62,557 nucleotides of DNA from Clostridium liquoris. Its GTDB lineage: Bacteria; Bacillota; Clostridia; Clostridiales; Clostridiaceae. Below are positions 47,730 through 55,931 of the stretch, piece after piece; the stretch's first letter is position 1; each line of letters opens with the position of its first letter. A program made the translations under genes and the position numbers. Below the pieces are notes generated by a model. The model ran no database searches. It saw only the letters and a list, made by a program, of their open reading frames with translations, and was not told the DNA's origin. The stretch covers positions 1 through 62,557 of the forward strand of contig NZ_PVXO01000060.1 in assembly GCF_002995785.1 (NCBI RefSeq). Direction: 5' to 3'.

Positions 47730-48749
47730 ATGAGTAAAAAAAAGGTTAGGTGTTTTAGATATAGGTTAAAACTAAATAATACAACAGTGGAAAATAGTTA
47801 TTTAAAAGATGTTGTTAATGAAATATTTGATGTGAATAACAATAATGATATTAAAGAATTAAATAATGGGAATTTGGTAAATATATTAATAGGAGAAGAT
47901 TCGGATAATTACTTATCTTTAGAATTTATAAAAAAAGTATCAACAACAGATAAAGATGAATTTATTGAAACAAAAGATGTAGATGAAAGGTATTTGTTTT
48001 TTAGAATTGGAAGAGAAAAAGATATAGAAGGAGCAATCAAAAGGAATATTGAAACTTGGGAAGGTAGCGGAGTGATTGGAGCTAATGAGCAAGATTCATA
48101 TAATTTAGAAATATGCACATATATATTAATAGATACCATGAATGGAATAATTTTAGAATTGTTTGGCAGATATGCTCCAACGGTAAAATCTTTAAAGCAT
48201 TTATTAAATAAATTAATATCTAGACGCGAAAGTGATGTATTAGCTGGCATTACCTTCGATTATAATAATATAATGACTGATGAATTAATTAACTCATTAA
48301 GAGATAATGGAACCAGGCTAGGGCAAGTAACATATAACTATGAGAATCCAAATTTAGATATGCTAATTGATATTGGATTTACGGCAGAACAAATAAATAG
48401 ATTAAAAGAACTAGATGTTTTTCAATTGGAAATAAATTTAAAAGGAAGAGTACGAGTACCTTTAACCAGAACTCCAGATAAAATAAAATCTGTATTAAAT
48501 AGTTTTAGAAATGCACCTCAAAATATGAAAGATAAGTTATCATTTAAAGGAACTACAAAATCTACATCAACTAAAAACTATACATTTAAGGAAGAAGAAG
48601 TGACATACAATATTGATATTCCATATGAAAGAATAACTGATAATAGAAGGATTAAATTATCTTTGGACGACATAGCTTTTGAGGCTTACACAAGATTATA
48701 TAATTTATATAGTGAGAATATAACTAGAATAGCATCATACACTAGTTAA
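47730..48749 (+). CDS. RexA-like intracellular sensor (candidate phage exclusion)
   Basis: About 339 residues from the ATG at 47730 (GGAGG 5 nt upstream; a TTG at 47718 lies before it). Cytosolic, no membrane segment. The layout follows lambda RexA as I remember it: an N-terminal alpha/beta domain with YLFFRIGREKDIEGAIKRN, then ICTYILIDTMNGIILELFGR and YAPTVKSLKHLLNKLI, matching the RexA block FLFVEGDTIGFARTVFGPTT and DLTDFL. The C terminus has a DDIAFEAYTRLYNLYSENI helix where RexA has its last helix. It is followed by a four-helix membrane protein, as rexA is by rexB. The similarity is a reading by eye. Confidence 0.6.
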   Translation: MSKKKVRCFRYRLKLNNTTVENSYLKDVVNEIFDVNNNNDIKELNNGNLVNILIGEDSDNYLSLEFIKKVSTTDKDEFIETKDVDERYLFFRIGREKDIEGAIKRNIETWEGSGVIGANEQDSYNLEICTYILIDTMNGIILELFGRYAPTVKSLKHLLNKLISRRESDVLAGITFDYNNIMTDELINSLRDNGTRLGQVTYNYENPNLDMLIDIGFTAEQINRLKELDVFQLEINLKGRVRVPLTRTPDKIKSVLNSFRNAPQNMKDKLSFKGTTKSTSTKNYTFKEEEVTYNIDIPYERITDNRRIKLSLDDIAFEAYTRLYNLYSENITRIASYTS

Positions 48750-48778
48750 TAATATATATATAAAGAGGGTGAGTGCTG

Positions 48779-49282
48779 TTGAAAAAATATTACAAGAGCA
48801 TTGTTGAATTAATTATTTTTTCTGTATTGATTTATAATTTAACTAATGTGAACTTCCTTTTAGAAAATGAATTTAATTTAATTACTATAAATACTGTTCT
48901 TGTAGGATTTTTATTCACAATATATACAATTCTTATCCCTTTATTAGATGAAGAAATAATGGAAGCTTATGAAAAAACAAAGGAAATAGAAAGAGTATTT
49001 GATAACATCACCTTAGGCATAGTATATGGAATTTTATCAGTCTTGTTTACTATAATGGGATTAGCTATATTTGGAATAGTAACTGAAAATAAAATGACTA
49101 ATATTTACAAGCTATGGTTAACAATAGATTTATCTTCCTTTATCTTGGTTATGAAATCAATGCTTTTATCTATACTCGACATGAGCAGTATAGTTGGATC
49201 TATTAGAGATTTTAATAAACTAAAAAGAAAAAAATGCCAAGCAAATGATGAAATGAAGAATAGATTTATAAAAAAAGGTTAA
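48779..49282 (+). CDS. RexB-like four-helix membrane protein
   Basis: About 167 residues from a TTG at 48779 (GAGGGTG 7-8 nt upstream; GTG 48773 is too close). Four hydrophobic segments: about 8-25 (IVELIIFSVLIYNL), 35-55 (INTVLVGFLFTIYTILIPLL), 78-102 and 112-137, with a charged EEIMEAYEKTKEIERVFDN loop between helices 2 and 3, and a basic C terminus. Lambda RexB has the same four-helix plan and a charged loop in the same place, and acts as an ion channel. It forms a unit with the RexA-like gene and ends at a strong terminator. Confidence 0.6.
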   Translation: MKKYYKSIVELIIFSVLIYNLTNVNFLLENEFNLITINTVLVGFLFTIYTILIPLLDEEIMEAYEKTKEIERVFDNITLGIVYGILSVLFTIMGLAIFGIVTENKMTNIYKLWLTIDLSSFILVMKSMLLSILDMSSIVGSIRDFNKLKRKKCQANDEMKNRFIKKG

Positions 49283-49320
49283 AGTTATTTTCTTATCGTT
49301 TTAAAAAATAATTTTTTAGG

Positions 49321-49357
49321 AGGTAGCTTAGGGAATATCCTTTGCTACCTTTTTTAT
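49321..49357 (+). terminator. Terminator of the Rex-like unit
   Basis: AGGTAGC and GCTACCT pair, with a nested AGGG-AATAT-CCTT stem, followed by TTTTTTATTTT. The minus-strand open frame at 49293-49514 runs through it and is not called a gene. Confidence 0.85.
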
Positions 49358-49651
49358 TTTGTAAGTATAAAGAAAAATTAAACTTAAAAAGCACTCCCTT
49401 ATAAAAATAAAAATTGTTAAAAAAGACAAATTTAAAATGTATAATTAGCAGTGCATAATAGGCAGGAGCTGCCAATATTAAAAAGCATATGCAACTTAGG
49501 ATTATAAAAAGCACTGCCTTTTAATACTTTATTAAAGAATTTAAAATACATGTAAGTAAGGATCCAGAACATTGTCCAATGTGATTTTTAGCTATATAAA
49601 ATTTTACAAGGCAATTCTAAAAATAAAAAGGGATGCGAAACTATTGTTAGG

Positions 49652-49709
49652 GCAGCACTATATAAAAAATCAAGAAAGGTTACAGATATTTTCCCCTTTC
49701 TATAGCTGC
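49652..49709. other. Gene-free stretch with a composite hairpin
   Basis: Between 49358 and 49780 there is no convincing gene. The one structured element is at 49652-49709: an inner 7-bp stem AGAAAGG/CCTTTCT (49673-49679 / 49695-49701) directly flanked by an outer CTAT/ATAG and GCAG/CTGC stem. It could be part of a small RNA or only a remnant. Confidence 0.3.
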
Positions 49710-49780
49710 ACCAATATTTATAAAAATATATAGATAAATAAAAAAATAGAAATAAATATGCACTATCCCTCTAAACATTT

Positions 49781-49963
49781 TTAATACCATTCCACAGCTC
49801 CATTTAACTTTTCGTACACTCTAATCCAACTACCATTTTTAAAATTTACTTTTATACTACATACCACATTATCCATTCTAAAATCTTTATATCCTTCAAT
49901 TTCTTCTTTAAATTCCTCACTCTGTAAATTAAAATAATAATTAAATAATTCTTCTTTATTCAA
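49781..49963 (-). CDS. Hypothetical prophage-end protein, 60 aa
   Basis: About 60 residues from a TTG at 49963, with AAGGAGA 7 nt upstream on the minus strand; the frame is open further but without a ribosome binding site. It reads NKEELFNYYFNLQSEEFKEE, then VVCSIKVNFKNGSWIRVYEK and ends GAVEWY, a plausible alpha/beta mini-protein. It is the last prophage gene before attR. Not recognised. Confidence 0.6.
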   Translation of the reverse strand: MNKEELFNYYFNLQSEEFKEEIEGYKDFRMDNVVCSIKVNFKNGSWIRVYEKLNGAVEWY

Positions 49964-50007
49964 TCTAACATCTCCTTGAATTTTAATACCCAATTAGCAC
50001 TATTACT

Positions 50008-50030
50008 TTCCCACATCTTTCCCACATTAG
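50008..50030. promoter_or_regulatory. Putative integrase arm-type sites, right end
   Basis: TTCCCACAT at 50008-50016 and TTCCCACATTAG at 50019-50030. The second is identical to 4103-4114 near attL. They lie about 100 bp from the core, as arm sites do. Confidence 0.6.
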
Positions 50031-50130
50031 TTTTAAAATGTGGTATATAAATATAGAGGATAATAGTTAACAAGACCTCTTATACCAATGGCTATAGATG
50101 AGCTTGTTTAATTAAATATACATTTCCTTC

Positions 50131-50185
50131 GAATCAGGGGTTCGATTCCCCTTGGAGCTACCATATGTTGAAATGCAAGAGTTTA
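50131..50185 (+). other. attR core with tRNA-Glu 3' fragment
   Basis: Exact 55-bp copy of 4007-4061. It contains only the T arm, acceptor 3' strand and CCA of the tRNA (to 50163), so it is not a functional tRNA. Confidence 0.95.
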
Positions 50186-50218
50186 TAGACTGAAGTTTTT
50201 ACTTCAGTCTATTTTTTT
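50186..50218 (+). terminator. Original terminator of tRNA-Glu
   Basis: TAGACTGAAGT and ACTTCAGTCTA form a perfect stem with loop TTTT, followed by TTTTTTT. In the unoccupied chromosome it would lie just after tRNA-Glu. Confidence 0.85.
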
Positions 50219-50312
50219 GTTTTTTGTCATAGTATATATCAATTAAATTATTCACTATCAACTAAATTTTACCTGCATATTATGGTATTAATAAGGATAG
50301 GAGGAATGCTTC

Positions 50313-51689
50313 TTGAAGAGGACCTATGTACTAGATACTAATGTTATTCTGTATTCTCCCGGTGCTATTTTTTCCTTTGGAGAAAATGATGTAGTTATAC
50401 CAGAAGTGGTATTAGAGGAGTTGGATTCTTTCAAAAAAGATAAAAATGATTTAGGAGCAAATGCAAGGCATGCTTCTAGATTACTAGATAAATTAAGAAA
50501 GGAAGGAAAGCTAAATAAAGGAGTACTTTTACCTGGTGGGGGAAAACTAAAAGTTGAAATGAATCACCAGAATACAACAATACCAATTTCTTGGGATAAG
50601 ACAAAACCTGATAACAGAATAATACAGATATGCAAAGGTCTAAAAGAGAAAGGTGAGGATGTATGCCTAATAACTAAAGATATATTTGAAAGAATAAAGG
50701 CGGATACCGTTGATATAGATGCAGAAGATTTTTACGAAAAAGTAGTTCCGGAAAATGAAAGTCAATATACTGGGAGAATAGATTTATATGCTTCTTCAGA
50801 TAAAATAGATGAATTTTATCATAATAAAGTTATAGATATAAAAGATTTATTATACTATTGCAACAGTACTGATGAATATGCAATTCCCAACCTTTATAGT
50901 AATGAATTTATAATACTTCATACATTAGATAATCCTAGGAAAACAGCTTTAGGAAGATTTGATGGGAAAAAAGTGGTACCATTATATTATAAGGATATGT
51001 GTCCTTTGGGCTTGACCCCTAGAAATGTAGGACAAAGATTTATGTTAGAAGCATTATATACAAATGCTAGCAGTGCTCCTTTAGTTATTGTAAAAGGACC
51101 TGCAGGAACTGCTAAAACTCTATTTTCTTTGGCTGTAGGGTTAAATAAAATATTAGAGGATGGAACAAATCAGTATAGAAGAATACTGGTATGTAGACCT
51201 AATGTAACCATGGATGAAGATATAGGATTTTTACCTGGAACTGAGGAGGAAAAAATAGCACCTTTTATGAGACCAGTTTTCGATAACTTGGAGATTTTGA
51301 TGGATTCTGATGAAAAAGAAAGATATAAAAATGAAAAAGAACTAACAGATAAAATAAAAGAACTATTTGACAGAAGAATTATAACTACAGAGGCAGTAGC
51401 TTATTTAAGAGGAAGATCTATAGTTAAAAATTGGGTTATAATAGATGAAGCACAAAATTTAACCCCTAAGCAGGTCAAAGCCATTACAACCCGTGTAGGA
51501 GAAGGAACAAAGCTCATGCTTATAGGAGATCCGGACCAAATAGACCATCCTTTTTTAGACTCTAGATCCAATGGACTATGTTATGCTTCTGAGAAAATGA
51601 AGGGTAGCGAACTATGTTATCAGGTTACCTTAAAGTATGATGAATGTGAAAGGTCACCTTTAGCTTATGAAGCTTCTAAAAGATTGTAA
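50313..51689 (+). CDS. PhoH-family protein with N-terminal PIN domain
   Basis: 458 residues. PIN ribonuclease-like domain at about 1-150 (YVLDTNVILYSPG with Asp7; Glu in VVLEELDSFKKDKNDLG), then a PhoH ATPase with Walker A GPAGTAKT and Walker B WVIIDEAQN. PIN-PhoH proteins are RNA helicase/nuclease types of uncertain physiological role. The start is TTG at 50313 with AGGAGG 8 nt upstream; the nearer ATG is in another frame. Host gene just outside the prophage. Confidence 0.92.
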   Translation: MKRTYVLDTNVILYSPGAIFSFGENDVVIPEVVLEELDSFKKDKNDLGANARHASRLLDKLRKEGKLNKGVLLPGGGKLKVEMNHQNTTIPISWDKTKPDNRIIQICKGLKEKGEDVCLITKDIFERIKADTVDIDAEDFYEKVVPENESQYTGRIDLYASSDKIDEFYHNKVIDIKDLLYYCNSTDEYAIPNLYSNEFIILHTLDNPRKTALGRFDGKKVVPLYYKDMCPLGLTPRNVGQRFMLEALYTNASSAPLVIVKGPAGTAKTLFSLAVGLNKILEDGTNQYRRILVCRPNVTMDEDIGFLPGTEEEKIAPFMRPVFDNLEILMDSDEKERYKNEKELTDKIKELFDRRIITTEAVAYLRGRSIVKNWVIIDEAQNLTPKQVKAITTRVGEGTKLMLIGDPDQIDHPFLDSRSNGLCYASEKMKGSELCYQVTLKYDECERSPLAYEASKRL

Positions 51690-51719
51690 AATGAATTGAT
51701 ATCCAATTTAAGTAAGGCG

Positions 51720-51753
51720 GTTAAGGATATATATCCTTAACTGTTTATTTTTA
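51720..51753 (+). terminator. Terminator of the PhoH-family gene
   Basis: GTTAAGGATAT and ATATCCTTAAC form a 22-nt perfect palindrome, followed by TGTTTATTTTT. The rest of the 51690-51926 gap is AT-rich and shows nothing else clear. Confidence 0.7.
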
Positions 51754-51926
51754 ACCATAATTCATCATTTTTAAAGCACATTAACCATATGTTAAAAAAA
51801 AATTAATAATTTACATATATACAACTTAGTATAAATAAAGTATAAATATATTAATTGCTATTTAAAAATTATAATATTTATTGTAAAATAAAAGTATCTA
51901 TGTATTGAGAAAGGAAAGGTTGAAAT

Positions 51927-52934
51927 ATGGTGAAAAAGAAAAGAGCGGGGAAAAAGAAGAAAAAGTTTTCTTTTAAGATATTTATACTGTTTATTTTATT
52001 TGAAGTTGCTTTTTCAGCAGTAACTGCCCCTTTAATAGTATTTTATGGACCTTTTAAAAATTTAAGAAAGACTGTAGTTGGTGCTGCAATGAGTACTTTG
52101 AATCATCAATATATAGCAACTACTTTTTTATCTGATAAAAAGATAAAAGATATATTACAGGATGATAGTATACAGGTGCTTGAACAAGGACAGGGAATAG
52201 ACACACTAAAATTTGAAAATAAACATGATGATAGTATTGAAAGATATGATGTTGAAGGCAAAAAATTTAAAGGATATATGTTGGTAATTCATGACCCAAC
52301 ACGAGTAAAGGTTGGTTATAGTAGTAAGTTAGGTAAATCAGGAGAACTTACCAGTCAAATTGCAAAAGCAAATAATGCAGTAGCAGCTATCAATGGTGGA
52401 GGATTTGCTGATAAAAATAACGATGGAAATTGGACAGGCACTGGAGGACAACCTGTAGGTATATTAATGAGCGGTGGAAAAATGATTCATAATGATTCCA
52501 GTGCTCCAGATAAAAAAGATGATGTAGTAGCTATTACTTCTAAAGGAGTCTTATTGGTAGGACGTCATAGTATAAATGAAATGAAAAGATTAGGAGTTAC
52601 AGAAGCCATAACATTTGGACCAGCTCTTGTAGTTAATGGTGAACCAACAATAAAATCCGGTGATGGTGGTTGGGGAATTGCTCCAAGAACAGCTATAGGA
52701 CAGAGAGAAGATGGATCTATACTCCTTTTAGTGGCAGATGGAAGACAGGTTAAAAGTTTAGGAGCTACATTAAGGGATATTCAAGATATAATGTTGGAAT
52801 ATGGAGCTTATAATGCAACAAATTTAGATGGAGGTTCCTCATCTACAATGTATTACGATGATGAAGTAATAAATAATCCTTGTGATCCACTTGGAGAAAG
52901 AGCTGTACCTTCTATTATATACGTTACGCCTTAG
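51927..52934 (+). CDS. Phosphodiester glycosidase family protein (NAGPA/DUF2233)
   Basis: 335 residues. A basic N terminus and one membrane anchor (KIFILFILFEVAFSAVTAPL) lead to an extracytoplasmic domain with INGGGFADKNNDGNWTGTGG, PRTAIGQREDGSILLLVADG and NLDGGSSSTMYYD, all typical of the NAGPA phosphodiester glycosidase family that acts on sugar-1-phosphate diesters in exopolysaccharide or wall polymers. It is followed 14 bp later by another membrane-anchored protein. Confidence 0.9.
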   Translation: MVKKKRAGKKKKKFSFKIFILFILFEVAFSAVTAPLIVFYGPFKNLRKTVVGAAMSTLNHQYIATTFLSDKKIKDILQDDSIQVLEQGQGIDTLKFENKHDDSIERYDVEGKKFKGYMLVIHDPTRVKVGYSSKLGKSGELTSQIAKANNAVAAINGGGFADKNNDGNWTGTGGQPVGILMSGGKMIHNDSSAPDKKDDVVAITSKGVLLVGRHSINEMKRLGVTEAITFGPALVVNGEPTIKSGDGGWGIAPRTAIGQREDGSILLLVADGRQVKSLGATLRDIQDIMLEYGAYNATNLDGGSSSTMYYDDEVINNPCDPLGERAVPSIIYVTP

Positions 52935-52948
52935 AATGGGAGGAAGAG

Positions 52949-53977
52949 ATGAAAAACGTAAAGAGAATAATTACTTGGATAGTTTTATCCTTATTAGTAC
53001 AGTTTGCAGTTTTTTTCTATATAGACAAATATTATTTAGCTACCAATACTACAGTAAAATTAAAGAAAATTGAAAATAAAAACTTAGATAAAAAACCAGA
53101 TGCAGAGGTTAAAATTCCGGAAAGTGCAGAGAATATAAGTGTATCTTTTGATGGAAAATATGTTGCATATTATGATGGAGACAAGTTACAGGTTGTGAAC
53201 ACAAAGACAGGAGAGATTAGGGATATTTCATTTAATGAAGGGGTAAAGGTATCTTATTATAAATGGCTTTCCGATAGAAATAGAATGTTAATAGGTGAGA
53301 AACATAACACAGATGGAAGTTATGGTTTTAAATTATCCTATTATGATGTGGACAAAAATACTAAAGAAGAAATAAAGGATTTAACTTGGGCAGATGAAGA
53401 TTCAGAAGTTGAAGATATACAGGCTTCTACTTTAACTAATGTAATATATGTAAAAGTAGCTAGAAGCGGCGGTAAAAGTAGCATATATTGGATAAACATT
53501 ATGAATGAAATGAAGAAAATCAATACAAAGGCTTATTTAGTTGGAGAAACAGCTATACTATACCATGAGGACAAGCTTTTATATGAAGATGCTACTTATC
53601 ATAAAATATACGCTACTAATATGGAAGATTCTATTGACATTGACGGGGTAAAAGATCCAAGGCTATTAGGTGTGGATAGTGATGACAATGCATATATAGG
53701 ATCCATGGAAAATGGTAAGATTACTAAAATTTATTATGGGTTATTAGAAAATCCTACTAGTAAGTGGAATGTAATCCCTTTAAGTGGACCAGTAGATAAA
53801 AACAATATATATATATCAGAACAAGGTAAGGTAATGATAAATGATAATTTAAAGGGAACAATAAAGGAAGTTTCTACAGGTAAAGAAACTTCATATAAAG
53901 GAAAATTTCTTCAAGTATATAGCACAGGTGTTGCTTCTATTAAGGATGGAAAATTAATTAAAACAAATTTTAAGTAA
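52949..53977 (+). CDS. Membrane-anchored beta-propeller-like protein
   Basis: 342 residues with one N-terminal anchor (IITWIVLSLLVQFAVFFYID) and an exported domain made of repeating blades (ISVSFDGKYVAYYDGDKLQV; WLSDRNRMLIGEKHNTDGSY), resembling WD40/TolB-like repeats. Function unknown; probably an extracellular scaffold working with the upstream glycosidase, since they share an operon. GGGAGG precedes the ATG. Confidence 0.7.
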   Translation: MKNVKRIITWIVLSLLVQFAVFFYIDKYYLATNTTVKLKKIENKNLDKKPDAEVKIPESAENISVSFDGKYVAYYDGDKLQVVNTKTGEIRDISFNEGVKVSYYKWLSDRNRMLIGEKHNTDGSYGFKLSYYDVDKNTKEEIKDLTWADEDSEVEDIQASTLTNVIYVKVARSGGKSSIYWINIMNEMKKINTKAYLVGETAILYHEDKLLYEDATYHKIYATNMEDSIDIDGVKDPRLLGVDSDDNAYIGSMENGKITKIYYGLLENPTSKWNVIPLSGPVDKNNIYISEQGKVMINDNLKGTIKEVSTGKETSYKGKFLQVYSTGVASIKDGKLIKTNFK

Positions 53978-54002
53978 GTGCAGTAAATGTTTTAATTAAG
54001 GG

Positions 54003-54038
54003 AAAAACCCACTGCATATCATATGCAATGGGTTTTTT
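54003..54038 (+). terminator. Terminator of the glycosidase operon
   Basis: AAAAACCCA/TGGGTTTTT and TGCATA/TATGCA form a long stem with one mismatch and loop TCA, ending in T. It is also likely to work on the other strand. Confidence 0.85.
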
Positions 54039-54091
54039 ACAGTTAAAAATAGTAAAATATTCAAAATTCCATTTAAAAAAATTTACATTCA

Positions 54092-54120
54092 TTGAGAAAA
54101 GGGACTGCCTTTGATATAAT
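54092..54120 (+). promoter_or_regulatory. Sigma-A promoter of the M50 protease gene
   Basis: TTGAGA at 54092-54097 and TATAAT at 54115-54120 with a 17-bp spacer. Confidence 0.75.
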
Positions 54121-54154
54121 AGTTTTACATGAAAATTAAGAGAGGATGATTTTT

Positions 54155-54793
54155 TTGAAAAAAAATTTGTTAGATACAATATTAATTATACCGGCAATAC
54201 TTATAGCTTTTACATTTCATGAATATGCCCATGCATGGGTAGCAGATAAATTAGGAGATAAAACACCTAAATTTCAGGGAAGACTTACACTAAATCCTTT
54301 GGCTCATATAGATCCTATAGGTTTTATAATGATATTAATATTTAACTTTGGCTGGGCAAAACCCGTAGAAGTAAATCCAAGTGCATTTAGAAATTACTAT
54401 AAAGATGATTTAAAGGTATCCATTGCAGGACCTTTAGCCAATCTTTTAGTAGCCTTTGTTTTTTCAGGCATTATAGCTATCATTTATAAGATAGTCCCAG
54501 GAATTATATATAGTAGAAACATTATTTATATCATACTTAAAGTTTTTTATATAACTATACAAATGAATTGTATGTTTGCATTTTTTAATATAATGCCCAT
54601 ACCAGGTTTAGATGGATTCCATATACTAAGGGATATATTTCCAGGAAAGTTTTATAAGTTTTCTGATGTTATGTATAGATACCAATTAGTAATTCTTATG
54701 TTATTTATAGTAGTGCCAGGGGTTACAAACTTTTTAGTAGGAAGACCTGCCTCATTTGTGTACTCATTATTTCTAAATATATTTAACATATAA
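54155..54793 (+). CDS. Site-2 protease family protein (peptidase M50)
   Basis: About 212 residues, polytopic membrane zinc protease. HEYAH in the first helix, the GWAKPVEVNPSAFRNYYKDD loop, and the third ligand in NIMPIPGLDGFHIL are all present. This short form is widespread in Firmicutes; the substrate is not known. The start is TTG at 54155 (AGAGG 9 nt upstream); the ATG at 54146 touches the site. It is followed 12 bp later by a histidine kinase. Confidence 0.9.
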   Translation: MKKNLLDTILIIPAILIAFTFHEYAHAWVADKLGDKTPKFQGRLTLNPLAHIDPIGFIMILIFNFGWAKPVEVNPSAFRNYYKDDLKVSIAGPLANLLVAFVFSGIIAIIYKIVPGIIYSRNIIYIILKVFYITIQMNCMFAFFNIMPIPGLDGFHILRDIFPGKFYKFSDVMYRYQLVILMLFIVVPGVTNFLVGRPASFVYSLFLNIFNI

Positions 54794-54805
54794 AGAAGGA
54801 TTTAA

Positions 54806-55912
54806 ATGGATAAGTGGATAATATTAAATAAATTTGTTATTTTAATATATTGCTTTTTAAAATACATTAGTAGCTCATATAACAAAAATTCTTTAATAAT
54901 ATTAGGATTGTTATTTTATATAGCTATTAGTATGATTTATTATATTGTTCATAAAGGAAAAGTTAAAATTATAATAGGTATTTTATCAATGATATTGTTA
55001 GTTTTCTTCGGCAGCTATTTTAGCAGCGTTTTTTTATTTTTTATTCCCATAAATTATATTGAATTTGTATATGATAATAATTTGAACAATGCATATATAT
55101 TAGGATTGATATTTGTTTCTCCAATTTTTATACATAGTAGTATAAGGGGAGAATATTTTATTATACTGCTTTTCAGCTATTTAATATATATACTTTCTTA
55201 TAAAAGTGAATATAAAGTTAGAAGGCTTTTACAGGAAAATGATAATTTGAAGGAAAAAAATGATGAACTATATAATAAGGTAAATAAAGATTTAGAATAT
55301 GAAAATCAAATAATGTATACTTCAAAACTAGAAGAAAGAAATAAAATTGCCCAGGAAATGCATGACAAAATCGGACATACTATATCAGGAAGTATAATGC
55401 ATTTGGAAGCAGCAAAATTACTTATGGATAAAGATAAAGAAAAGGCTAGTATCTTTATTGATGATACTATAAAAGTGTTAAGAGAAGGTATGGAGAGTAT
55501 TAGAATAACTTTACGAAGTATTAAACCTGCTTCAGAACAAATGGGCATAAACAGAATAAGACTTATGTTAAATGAAGTTTCATCTAGAACTAATATTACA
55601 TGTAATTTAATGCACAGTGGTAATATTCAAAGTATAACTTATGCTCAGTGGAAAATAATTTATGATAGTACAAAAGAATGTGTTACAAATACCATAAAAT
55701 ATTCAAAGGCTACTATGGTAACAGTGAACATCCAAGTATTTAATAAGATTACAAAGGCAGAAATAAAGGATAATGGTATTGGAAACTTTAATATAAAAAA
55801 AGGTATGGGAATAAAGGGTATAGAGGAAAGATGTGAGAAAATAGGAGGAAAAGTTATAATAGATGGTTCTATGGGGTTTTCTGTTATACTTATTTTACCT
55901 ATGAACTCATAA
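54806..55912 (+). CDS. Sensor histidine kinase, NarL/LiaS-type (HisKA_3)
   Basis: 368 residues. About five N-terminal membrane helices (1-135), a coiled coil, then the HisKA_3 box LEERNKIAQEMHDKIGHTIS with the phospho-accepting His, and a HATPase domain with the N box ECVTNTIKYSKA and G boxes KDNGIGNF and GMGIKGIEERC. It phosphorylates the response regulator encoded 19 bp downstream. Sensor helices with short loops suggest membrane-stress or antimicrobial sensing, as for LiaS/DesK types. Confidence 0.92.
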   Translation: MDKWIILNKFVILIYCFLKYISSSYNKNSLIILGLLFYIAISMIYYIVHKGKVKIIIGILSMILLVFFGSYFSSVFLFFIPINYIEFVYDNNLNNAYILGLIFVSPIFIHSSIRGEYFIILLFSYLIYILSYKSEYKVRRLLQENDNLKEKNDELYNKVNKDLEYENQIMYTSKLEERNKIAQEMHDKIGHTISGSIMHLEAAKLLMDKDKEKASIFIDDTIKVLREGMESIRITLRSIKPASEQMGINRIRLMLNEVSSRTNITCNLMHSGNIQSITYAQWKIIYDSTKECVTNTIKYSKATMVTVNIQVFNKITKAEIKDNGIGNFNIKKGMGIKGIEERCEKIGGKVIIDGSMGFSVILILPMNS

Positions 55913-55931
55913 TTTTGGAGGGGGAGGCTAT

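Larger units (their letters stand above)
4007..50185. mobile_element. Complete siphovirus-type prophage, about 46.2 kb, integrated in tRNA-Glu
   Basis: Bounded by a perfect 55-bp direct repeat (4007-4061 and 50131-50185). It contains an integrase next to the left end, an immunity region, recombination and replication genes, terminase, portal, capsid, tail tube, tape measure, baseplate, holins and endolysin in canonical order. There is one tail-tube protein and no sheath, which points to a long non-contractile tail. The structural and lysis genes all appear intact. The only clear decay is a holin-like pseudogene at 47234-47553. Cargo regions at 17.7-21.5 kb and 47.7-49.3 kb have their own promoters. 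Confidence 0.95.

Noticed and set aside
49293-49514. 73-codon hydrophobic frame on the minus strand after the Rex-like unit
   Set aside because: It overlaps the terminator at 49321-49357, lacks a ribosome binding site, and its hydrophobicity is what T-rich DNA gives by chance.
50131-50163. Second tRNA-Glu at attR
   Set aside because: Only the 3' third of the tRNA is present, with no D arm or anticodon arm; it is the attR duplicate.
4007-50185. Possibility that this is a contractile-tail (PBSX/myovirus) element because of XkdQ- and YqaS-like genes
   Set aside because: No sheath protein, no baseplate wedge genes and no LysM spike were found; one tube protein directly precedes the chaperones, as in siphoviruses.
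52882-53073. 63-codon plus-strand frame across the end of the glycosidase gene
   Set aside because: It overlaps two well-supported genes in another frame and has no start signal.
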